From: Flavobacteriaceae bacterium
GTDB lineage: Bacteria; Bacteroidota; Bacteroidia; Flavobacteriales; Flavobacteriaceae
Length of the DNA stretch: 14,316 bases
Direction: 5' to 3'
Assembly: GCA_949507465.1 (NCBI GenBank)
Contig: CATEMS010000222.1
Location: 1-14,316, forward strand
The notes below the pieces were generated by a model. It had not been told where the DNA came from. It did not search any database and worked only from the letters and a program-made list of their open reading frames with translations. Both the position numbers and the translations under genes were made by a program. This document shows, in pieces, positions 6,921 to 13,736 of the stretch (its first letter is position 1; every line of letters begins with the position of its first letter).

Positions 6921-7829
6921 TTAGGATGCAATCATATCATTAAAGGCAAGGATAGTAGTATACCCCTTATCTTTAAAATAAGTCATGTCTTGTTTGTTTC
7001 CCGTCACTAAGATAAAGTCTCCGCCCCAGGCGCCAAGACTTTTTATGGAATTTGGAAAGTCATTAAATAACAACTCTTTTGCAGTAGCTTGTCCCAAAAG
7101 TGATGCTATTTTATTTTCATGAGCATCAATGATTCTCTCAAAATCAGCAAGGGTATAGCACAAAAGAGTTTTTCTACTCAAATCAGAGATTGTTTCTATG
7201 AGTCCTGGTTGGGTTTGTTTACCCCTGTACCTTTCAATCCCTTTCTTACTATCTTGTTTTTGGTTAAGGTGTACAAAAAACAAATGATCTGTAAAGCTCC
7301 AAGTAAGTATGCAGGGTTTTACCTGAGGTTTTTTATCTTTTAAGGAGTATAAAATAGGCGTGTTATGTTGTCCTGCCGCAATATCATAACCACTACCCCC
7401 AAAACTTTCCTTTAAAAGAGTAAAGGCATCTATTTGAGCCCACTTTGCTATATTATTAATAAGAGTAGAGGAGGTTCCTAAACCCCAATCTCTTGGAAAA
7501 TCTAATTGTGCTAGGGCAGTTACACCGTTACTTTGTTTTAAAAATGAGGGATTATGTGCTCTAGCAGTTTGTAAAATAGTACATAGTGTTTGCGCTATTT
7601 TAGAGGTATTACTACTATTTAGAGTTGAGAGGTTTATATGAGTTTCAAACCAACTATTCCCTGTATGATCTTTACTAACCCAATAAAGGGTCATCTCGTT
7701 GGTGTTTGTAACTGTAAGAGATTGTCCATACTTGGTTGGTATAGCAAGGGCTGTTGCTCCATCCAATACAACATACTCTCCCGTAATTAGAAGTTTACCA
7801 TTACTTTTATATGTAGCTTGCTTACTCAC
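6921..7829 (-). CDS. GYDIA-type GHMP kinase, probable mevalonate-pathway kinase
   Basis: A 302-residue GHMP-fold small-molecule kinase. The three family motifs are visible: the N-terminal G-K-L-L-I-T-G-E-Y (11-19), the ATP-binding glycine-rich loop D-W-G-L-G-T-S-S (114-121), and the C-terminal S-L-G-A-W-G-G-D (264-271). G-Y-D-I-A at 147-151 is the signature of a Bacteroidetes subgroup. Placement directly behind HMG-CoA reductase indicates phosphorylation of mevalonate or phosphomevalonate on the way to isopentenyl diphosphate, but the exact substrate cannot be told from sequence. The start is GTG at 7829-7827: it directly follows the reductase TAA in the same frame, so no earlier start is possible, and the next Met (46) is inside the domain. 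Expression therefore probably depends on coupling to the upstream gene. Cytoplasmic; convergent with proteorhodopsin. Confidence 0.85.
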   Translation of the reverse strand: MSKQATYKSNGKLLITGEYVVLDGATALAIPTKYGQSLTVTNTNEMTLYWVSKDHTGNSWFETHINLSTLNSSNTSKIAQTLCTILQTARAHNPSFLKQSNGVTALAQLDFPRDWGLGTSSTLINNIAKWAQIDAFTLLKESFGGSGYDIAAGQHNTPILYSLKDKKPQVKPCILTWSFTDHLFFVHLNQKQDSKKGIERYRGKQTQPGLIETISDLSRKTLLCYTLADFERIIDAHENKIASLLGQATAKELLFNDFPNSIKSLGAWGGDFILVTGNKQDMTYFKDKGYTTILAFNDMIAS

Positions 7830-9143
7830 TTATGCTCTTAGTTTTTCTATAAAAGAAATCACATCACTATGAGATATGTGGTTTGCCTTAAAATGATTTA
7901 TTGCGCTTGCTTTTTCTGTGTCTGTTGCTTGAATCCCGTTTAAAATATTCATCAAATGCATTTTCATATGCCCTTTCTGGATTCCAGTAGTTACCAAAGA
8001 TCGGAGCGCTGCGAAGTTTTGTGCCAGTCCTGCTACGGCCACTAGCTGCATTAGTTTCTTAGCATTTGGTTGTTGTAATAGATCAAAAGAAAAACCTACC
8101 AAGGGATGCAATGATGTAAGACCACCAACAGTACCAAGGGCAAGTGGAACTTCAATCCACATGGTAAATATATCATTCTCCAAACGAGCGTGTGTCAAGC
8201 TACTGTATTGCCCATCTTTACTTGCATATGCATGTACTGCAGCTTCTACAGCTCTAAAGTCATTTCCCGTTGCTAGTATAACGGCATCTATACCGTTCAT
8301 GATTCCTTTATTGTGGGTGACGGCTCTTCTTGGAGTGGCTTTTGCTATGGCTATCGCTCTAACTAATTTCTGAGCAAAAATTTGACCTTCCATATCTTTT
8401 TGTGCTAAAAGATCTACATGGCAAGACACGGAGGCTCTAACCACACATTCTGGAGTGTAATTAGACAAAATACTCATGACAACCTCAGGAAAGGTTTGTG
8501 ACACTATGAAAGCTTTGAAGGTTTTAGCTTCTTTTTCAATAGTCTTTGCAAAGGTTTCTAGACAGGTATTAATATAGTTGGCGCCCATGGCATCGAGTGT
8601 CTCGAAAGTGCAATGAAGTTGGTAGAATCCATCCAAGGAGTCTGTACTGTCTATAAGTTGGATATCAAGCAGCCCACCTCCTCTTTTTTTCATGTTTTTT
8701 TCAACCTGAGAAATGCTAGCGATTAGTTTGGGTTTTATAACACCAAAAAAAGCAGTCATATCTGCAGTATCTCCATAGAAATTAAGATGAACCTGTCCAT
8801 TTTTAATGGTACTAATAACCTGGGTTGTAAAGCCGCCTTTGTCTAGCCAGAATTTTGCAGCATTACTTGCAGCAGCCACCACAGAACTTTCTTCGATAAC
8901 CATCGGGATGGCGTATAAATCATTATTAACCAAAAAATTTGGCGCAATGCCCAAGGGCAGATAATAATTTGACACGGTATTTTCTATAAAATCATCATGA
9001 AGTTTTTGTAACTCAATGTCTGGGTTCCAATACTTTTGTAGCACCTTAATTGCTTGGGTGTTTTCCTTGAAGTAGTTTGTGGTAAGCCACTCTATTTTTT
9101 GAGCCTTGGAAAGTTTTGAAAATCCTGAAATTGGATTCGACAT
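7830..9143 (-). CDS. mvaA: Hydroxymethylglutaryl-CoA reductase, class II
   Basis: A 437-residue soluble reductase that makes mevalonate from HMG-CoA, the committed step of the mevalonate route. It lacks a membrane domain and matches class II in length and motifs: E-N-T-V-S-N-Y-Y-L-P-L-G-I-A-P-N-F (54-70), E-E-S-S-V-V-A-A (84-91, catalytic Glu), D-A-M-G-A-N (184-189), the catalytic Lys279 in T-H-N-K-G, Asp295 in G-N-D-F-R, and the catalytic His392 in K-G-H-M-K-M-H. All four catalytic residues are present. Class II enzymes are often called degradative, but in Bacteroidetes with the mevalonate route they work in the biosynthetic direction; the neighbouring kinase supports this. First gene of a two-gene minus-strand unit, with a perfect TATCTTTG box 20-27 bases upstream. 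Its ATG is preceded by an A/T-rich leader without Shine-Dalgarno. Confidence 0.95.
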   Translation of the reverse strand: MSNPISGFSKLSKAQKIEWLTTNYFKENTQAIKVLQKYWNPDIELQKLHDDFIENTVSNYYLPLGIAPNFLVNNDLYAIPMVIEESSVVAAASNAAKFWLDKGGFTTQVISTIKNGQVHLNFYGDTADMTAFFGVIKPKLIASISQVEKNMKKRGGGLLDIQLIDSTDSLDGFYQLHCTFETLDAMGANYINTCLETFAKTIEKEAKTFKAFIVSQTFPEVVMSILSNYTPECVVRASVSCHVDLLAQKDMEGQIFAQKLVRAIAIAKATPRRAVTHNKGIMNGIDAVILATGNDFRAVEAAVHAYASKDGQYSSLTHARLENDIFTMWIEVPLALGTVGGLTSLHPLVGFSFDLLQQPNAKKLMQLVAVAGLAQNFAALRSLVTTGIQKGHMKMHLMNILNGIQATDTEKASAINHFKANHISHSDVISFIEKLRA

Positions 9144-9162
9144 AGGTTTTAATTTTAAATAA

Positions 9163-9170
9163 CAAAGATA
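9163..9170 (-). promoter_or_regulatory. Promoter -7 box (TATCTTTG) of the HMG-CoA reductase unit
   Basis: Read on the minus strand, TATCTTTG is an exact TAnnTTTG match 19 bases before the ATG. No TTG lies at 17-23 bases upstream; the nearest is 28 bases away (9199-9201), so the -33 element is weak or absent. Confidence 0.45.
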
Positions 9171-9296
9171 CTATAAAGCATATAATGTTGCTTGAAATCA
9201 AAACATCTTGAACTAATAATTTTTTTAACTAGTTACTTTTTCTGCGGGTGTCCCACAATCCTTGTTTTTAACTACAAAAAAGGGTCTAGTTTCATA

Positions 9297-9304
9297 TAAA
9301 TTTG
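9297..9304 (+). promoter_or_regulatory. Promoter -7 box (TAAATTTG) of the peptidase-transporter unit
   Basis: An exact TAnnTTTG match 42 bases before the ATG at 9347. It overlaps the in-frame TTG at 9302, which argues that this TTG is not the start codon because it would lie upstream of the transcription start. No good -33 TTG was found. Confidence 0.45.
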
Positions 9305-9346
9305 TTAAACTTGTGTTACTGTAAAATTAACATATCAATCACAACT

Positions 9347-11512
9347 ATGCGCCTAGGTTTTTTACTCCCTTTTATCATTAGTTTTACTGTTTCAACAGGG
9401 CAACAAAAACAGATCAATCTCCAAGAAATCTGGAGCGGTGCTTTTAGAACCCAAGGGCTAGATGAGCTGCGTTCTTTGAAAAGTGGCAAACAATACGCGG
9501 TGCTAAATTACAACCAAAGCTCGGGAGAATCTTCTGTAGATGTATATGATTATTTAAGTGGAGAAAAGGTAAATACTCTAGTATCTTCATCTGAAATAAA
9601 AGATGCAAATTACTTCTTAACATACACCCTTAGTAAGGATGAAACTAAAGTGTTGCTGGCAACAGATTTACAACAAATTTACAGGCGTTCAACCCTGGGT
9701 ACTTACCATGTGTATGATGTAAATACTAAAAAAACGATTCTTGTTTCAGAACATAAAATACAAGAACCAGTATTAAATCCTGCCGGAACCAAAGTGGCCT
9801 ATGGATACAATAATAATATTTTCATTAAAAACCTTACCACTGGCCGTACCACCCAAGTTACTGAAGACGGGATTAAAAACAGTATTATTAATGGAATAAC
9901 AGACTGGGTATACGAAGAAGAGTTTGCTTTTGTAAGAGCCTTTGAGTGGAATAATGATGGATCTAAAATTGGATACATCAAGTTTGACGAAGCCAAGGTG
10001 CCTCGTTTTTCTATGGATGTTTACGGTAAGGGCCTGTATCCCAAACAACAAGTTTTTAAGTATCCTAAAGCCGGTGATTCCAATGCATTGGTTTCACTGC
10101 ATGTTTATGATCTTAAGACTCAAAAAACTAGCAATGTAGATTTGTCTAAGTACAACAACTACTACATCCCTAGAATTAAATGGACTCAGCAGACTAATGT
10201 GCTGAGTGTACAAACAACAAATAGAAAGCAAAATACCATAGACCTAATTTTTGTAGATGCTAGTAAAAATCAAACCTCATTGGTATTGCAAGAAAAAGAT
10301 GACGCCTATGTTGACATTACAGATAACTTAACTTTTTTTAAGGACAATAGTTTTATTTGGACTAGCGAGCGTGACGGATGGAACCACATCTACCATTTTA
10401 ATAAAAATGGAACCCTAAAAAATCAAATTACCAAAGGCCCATGGGAGGTCACAAACTATTATGGGTATAACCCAAAAAATAACACCATTTATTACCAAAG
10501 TACAGAAAATGGGAGTATCAACCGCGGGGTTTATAGCGTCAATGTAAAAGGCAAAAATAAAAAAGAGCTGTCTGTGGACACGGGAACTAACAGGGCTTCT
10601 TTCAGCAAAGATTATTCGTATTACATCAACACATTTCAAAGCGCAACCACCCCGAGTATTTTTACCTTAAACGATAGTAATACTGGATCAGTTATCAAAC
10701 AAATAAAAGACAATGCAGCTCTAGCTACTAAAGTAGCTGGATATAAAATGTCTGAGAAAGAATTTTCTACTATCTCCATAAATGGGTATGATTTAAACAT
10801 GTATACCATTAAACCTTTGGATTTTGACCCCTCTAAAAAGTATCCACTGTTTATGTATCAATACTCTGGTCCTGGTTCTCAAAACGTTGCTAATAAATGG
10901 AACGGAAGCAACGATTATTGGCATCAGATGCTTGTTCAGCAAGGGTATATTGTGGTTTGTATAGATGGAAGAGGAACAGGTTTAAAAGGACGAGATTTTA
11001 AAAAAGTAACCCAGTTAGCTCTGGGTAAGTATGAGGTTGAGGATCAAATCACTGCCGCAAAAAAACTAGGAGCCTTACCGTATATTGATGCCAATAGAAT
11101 TGGTATTTGGGGTTGGAGTTATGGTGGGTTTATGTCAAGCAACTGCTTGTTTCAAGGCTCAGACACATTCTCTATGGCAATTGCAGTAGCACCAGTGAGT
11201 AGTTGGAGGTTCTATGACACTATCTATACAGAGCGATACATGACAACCCCTCAAGAAAATGCAATTGGCTATGATACCAATTCACCGATGTATCATGTAG
11301 ACAAGCTAAAAGGAAAGTTTTTACTGGTCCATGGTAGTGCTGATGACAATGTACATGTGCAAAATACAACGCGTTTGGTAGCCGCACTTGTGCAGGCCAA
11401 CAAGCAGTTTGATTGGGCTATTTATCCAGACAAAAATCACGGTATTTATGGAGGCAACACTCGTCTTCACTTATACACAAAGATGACTAATTTTATAAAA
11501 AACAACTTATAA
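9347..11512 (+). CDS. Secreted dipeptidyl peptidase IV-type serine peptidase (family S9)
   Basis: A 721-residue exported peptidase that removes Xaa-Pro or similar dipeptides from peptide N termini. The chosen ATG gives a signal peptide (M-R-L-G-F, then a hydrophobic core, cleavage near residue 17-19); an in-frame TTG 45 bases upstream would add 15 poorly hydrophobic residues and overlaps the -7 box. The beta-propeller (about 30-480) carries D-W-V-Y-E-E-E (186-192), whose glutamates bind the free amino terminus of the substrate in DPP-IV. The alpha/beta-hydrolase domain (about 485-721) has Ser591 in G-W-S-Y-G-G, Asp666 in H-G-S-A-D-D-N-V-H and His698 in N-H-G-I: a complete triad. The transporter gene follows after 22 bases, so released dipeptides are probably imported by its product. 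The location is periplasm or outside; no lipobox or sorting domain is seen. Confidence 0.93.
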   Translation: MRLGFLLPFIISFTVSTGQQKQINLQEIWSGAFRTQGLDELRSLKSGKQYAVLNYNQSSGESSVDVYDYLSGEKVNTLVSSSEIKDANYFLTYTLSKDETKVLLATDLQQIYRRSTLGTYHVYDVNTKKTILVSEHKIQEPVLNPAGTKVAYGYNNNIFIKNLTTGRTTQVTEDGIKNSIINGITDWVYEEEFAFVRAFEWNNDGSKIGYIKFDEAKVPRFSMDVYGKGLYPKQQVFKYPKAGDSNALVSLHVYDLKTQKTSNVDLSKYNNYYIPRIKWTQQTNVLSVQTTNRKQNTIDLIFVDASKNQTSLVLQEKDDAYVDITDNLTFFKDNSFIWTSERDGWNHIYHFNKNGTLKNQITKGPWEVTNYYGYNPKNNTIYYQSTENGSINRGVYSVNVKGKNKKELSVDTGTNRASFSKDYSYYINTFQSATTPSIFTLNDSNTGSVIKQIKDNAALATKVAGYKMSEKEFSTISINGYDLNMYTIKPLDFDPSKKYPLFMYQYSGPGSQNVANKWNGSNDYWHQMLVQQGYIVVCIDGRGTGLKGRDFKKVTQLALGKYEVEDQITAAKKLGALPYIDANRIGIWGWSYGGFMSSNCLFQGSDTFSMAIAVAPVSSWRFYDTIYTERYMTTPQENAIGYDTNSPMYHVDKLKGKFLLVHGSADDNVHVQNTTRLVAALVQANKQFDWAIYPDKNHGIYGGNTRLHLYTKMTNFIKNNL

Positions 11513-11534
11513 TCAATAACTAATAATTACGAAT

Positions 11535-13124
11535 ATGGAATTTAAATTTGGTGGTTCACAAACGAACCAAAAAACAGTACTTGGGCATCCTTCTGGTTTG
11601 TTTGTGTTGTTCTTCACAGAGATGTGGGAGCGTTTTTCTTACTATGGTATGCGTGCTCTATTAGTGCTTTTTTTAATATCATCAGTACTAGATGAAGGCT
11701 GGGGTTGGGACCGCTCGGAGGCATTAATGTTATATGCTTGGTATACCGGTTTGGTATACATAACTCCTATCTTTGGAGGATTGATCGCAGATAAAATTAT
11801 GGGATACCGAAATGCAATTATTTTGGGAGCCCTACTAATGACTTTAGGTCATGGTTCAATGGCCCTGGAGGGTTTGGCAGATCCATTTTTCTACCTAGGT
11901 CTTGGTTTACTTATAGTTGGAAATGGATTGTTTAAACCAAATATTTCATCTATGGTTGGACAATTGTACAAAGGCCAAGGAGATCAAAAAGATGCAGGAT
12001 ACACTATTTTTTATATGGGTATTAATGCTGGTGCCTTTTTAGGAATTTTACTTTGCGGTTATATTGGCGAGAAAATTGGGTGGCACTATGGTTTTGGTTT
12101 AGCAGGAATCTTTATGCTTTTTGGAATGTTACAATTCTACTTCGCTCAGACTATTTTTGGTAAGATTGGACTCTCGCCAAAAAATTCTGAAGATCTTGAT
12201 GACACTCTTGAAGATGCCGTTGAGCACACAAAAGATGCCATAGAAGAAACTGTAGATGATGCTCAAAAATCTAAAATAACCAAAGACAGATTGGTTGTTA
12301 TTGGTGTTCTTGCCTTTTTTACAATCTTCTTTTGGTGGGCTTTTGAACAAGCTGGCGGTTCTATGACCATATTTGCTAAAGATTATACAGATCGTCTATT
12401 AACAGGAGATGGCGCGGCTATTTTCAAGATATTTAACACCCTATTGACAATTATACCCATGATAATCATTACTTGGGTACTCTCCATGTTGTTCAAGCAA
12501 ACTTTTTCCAAATACTCCTTATCAAATATATTATTAGGAACAAGTTTTGTGATTATTTGGGGGATAGTAATTTGGATGTTACAAAGAGAGTGGGTTGCTG
12601 AATCTGCGGAAGTTCCGGCTTCTTGGTTTGGAATACTTAACTCTTTCTTTATTATTGCTTTTGCACCATTATTTTCTAAGATATGGGCCAGTAAATTAAA
12701 TCCTTCTGGACCTGTAAAATTTGCACTTGGCCTTATATTATTAGGTCTTGGTTTTGGTGTTCTAGCCTATGGCTCTATGGGCATCCCACTTGGTGCAAAA
12801 ACAGCATCTGTGAGTATGATCTTCTTGATTCTCGCCTATTTGTTGCACACCCTAGGAGAATTGTGTATTTCTCCAGTTGGATTGTCTTACGTGAGTAAGC
12901 TAGCCCCAGTAAAACTTGTTGGATTAATGTTTGGAGTTTGGTTTGTGGCCAATTTCATTGCAAACACCGCTGCGGGTATTACAGGTAGTTATATGGATCC
13001 AATACTAGAGGAGAAAGGGCTCACCTATTTCTTTATGATATTTACATTAATACCAGTTTCTGCAGGAGTTGTAATGCTACTGCTTAATAAAATACTTTTG
13101 AAAAAAATGCATGGTATTCGATAA
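11535..13124 (+). CDS. POT/PTR2-family proton-coupled di/tripeptide transporter
   Basis: A 529-residue major-facilitator protein with about 12-14 hydrophobic segments. The proton-coupling motif E-M-W-E-R-F-S-Y-Y is complete at 29-37 in helix 1. Further family marks are F-K-P-N-I-S-S (133-139), F-Y-M-G-I-N-A-G-A-F (159-168, the PTR2 signature) and F-W-W-A-F-E-Q-A-G-G-S (266-276), whose Glu takes part in substrate binding and coupling. It imports di- and tripeptides with protons across the inner membrane. Between the two six-helix halves lies a charged loop (about 217-250) very rich in Asp and Glu and predicted helical. The gene is 22 bases behind the dipeptidyl peptidase with no terminator between, so both form a peptide-use operon ended at 13144-13173. 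Proteorhodopsin could help drive uptake, but that is inference. Confidence 0.93.
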   Translation: MEFKFGGSQTNQKTVLGHPSGLFVLFFTEMWERFSYYGMRALLVLFLISSVLDEGWGWDRSEALMLYAWYTGLVYITPIFGGLIADKIMGYRNAIILGALLMTLGHGSMALEGLADPFFYLGLGLLIVGNGLFKPNISSMVGQLYKGQGDQKDAGYTIFYMGINAGAFLGILLCGYIGEKIGWHYGFGLAGIFMLFGMLQFYFAQTIFGKIGLSPKNSEDLDDTLEDAVEHTKDAIEETVDDAQKSKITKDRLVVIGVLAFFTIFFWWAFEQAGGSMTIFAKDYTDRLLTGDGAAIFKIFNTLLTIIPMIIITWVLSMLFKQTFSKYSLSNILLGTSFVIIWGIVIWMLQREWVAESAEVPASWFGILNSFFIIAFAPLFSKIWASKLNPSGPVKFALGLILLGLGFGVLAYGSMGIPLGAKTASVSMIFLILAYLLHTLGELCISPVGLSYVSKLAPVKLVGLMFGVWFVANFIANTAAGITGSYMDPILEEKGLTYFFMIFTLIPVSAGVVMLLLNKILLKKMHGIR

Positions 13125-13143
13125 CAAGGCAATTCACTCTTAA

Positions 13144-13173
13144 AAAAAACGTTCCAATTATGGAACGTTTTTT
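13144..13173 (+). terminator. Intrinsic terminator after the peptide transporter gene
   Basis: Perfect 13-bp inverted repeat AAAAAACGTTCCA (13144-13156) and TGGAACGTTTTTT (13161-13173) with loop ATTA; the right arm supplies six T's. The preceding A-run makes it potentially active in both directions. It ends only 14 bases before the next ATG. Confidence 0.85.
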
Positions 13174-13187
13174 CTTTATTATATCTT

Positions 13188-13733
13188 ATGAAAAAAGCAA
13201 TACAACTACTGGTTTTATTTTTTTACGCTACTACTTTGCAAGCTCAAGAAATAGCCTGGATGTCTATGGATCAGGCGCTGCTTGCACAACAACAAAAGCC
13301 CAAAAAAATATTTATGGATGTGTACACCACCTGGTGTGGCCCTTGTAAACTGCTAGATAAAAACACCTTTAGTAATCCAGATGTGATTGCCTATGTAAGT
13401 GAGCACTTTTATCCTGTTAAGTTTAATGCAGAAGGCAAAGATCCAATTACCTATCAGGGGTTTACATATACAAATCCAAATTATAGAGCGGGTAAGAGCG
13501 GTAGAAATGCAACTCATTTTTTTGCAGATGCGCTGCAACTTCAAGGATATCCTAGTTTGGCTTTTTTTGAGAGCGATGGTACACTTATACAGTCTATAGT
13601 AGGCTATTACTCTGCTCAGGAATTAGAAATTTTTTTAAAAATGATTGTTACAGATCAATACAAGGAAATTACTACAAGAGCTAAGTGGGAGCGCTATCAA
13701 AAAAAATTTAAAGGAACATTTAAATCTAAGTAA
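13188..13733 (+). CDS. Exported thioredoxin-fold protein
   Basis: A 181-residue protein with a signal peptide (M-K-K-A-I-Q, hydrophobic core 6-17, likely cleavage after A19 in L-Q-A-Q) and a thioredoxin fold. The active site T-W-C-G-P-C-K has Cys50 and Cys53, preceded by I-F-M-D-V-Y, and the cis-proline is at Y-P-S (Pro122). A roughly 25-residue insert between the CxxC half and the cis-Pro half (about 84-108) sets it apart from plain thioredoxins and resembles the exported thioredoxin-family proteins of Bacteroidetes. It probably reduces or rearranges disulphides in the cell envelope; its partner is unknown. The ATG lies 14 bases after the T-run of the transporter's terminator, so its promoter must overlap that hairpin or lie in the transporter gene, or it depends on read-through. 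It ends 3 bases from the convergent comEC stop. Confidence 0.88.
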   Translation: MKKAIQLLVLFFYATTLQAQEIAWMSMDQALLAQQQKPKKIFMDVYTTWCGPCKLLDKNTFSNPDVIAYVSEHFYPVKFNAEGKDPITYQGFTYTNPNYRAGKSGRNATHFFADALQLQGYPSLAFFESDGTLIQSIVGYYSAQELEIFLKMIVTDQYKEITTRAKWERYQKKFKGTFKSK

Positions 13734-13736
13734 TGT

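Noticed and set aside
9302..9346. Upstream TTG start adding 15 residues to the dipeptidyl peptidase
   Set aside because: It overlaps the TAAATTTG promoter box and would bury the signal peptide behind a polar, Cys-containing extension.
13160..13348. 62-residue plus-strand open frame overlapping the thioredoxin-fold gene start
   Set aside because: Its ATG lies in the loop and right arm of the terminator at 13144-13173, and it reads the thioredoxin gene in another frame; no domain is seen.
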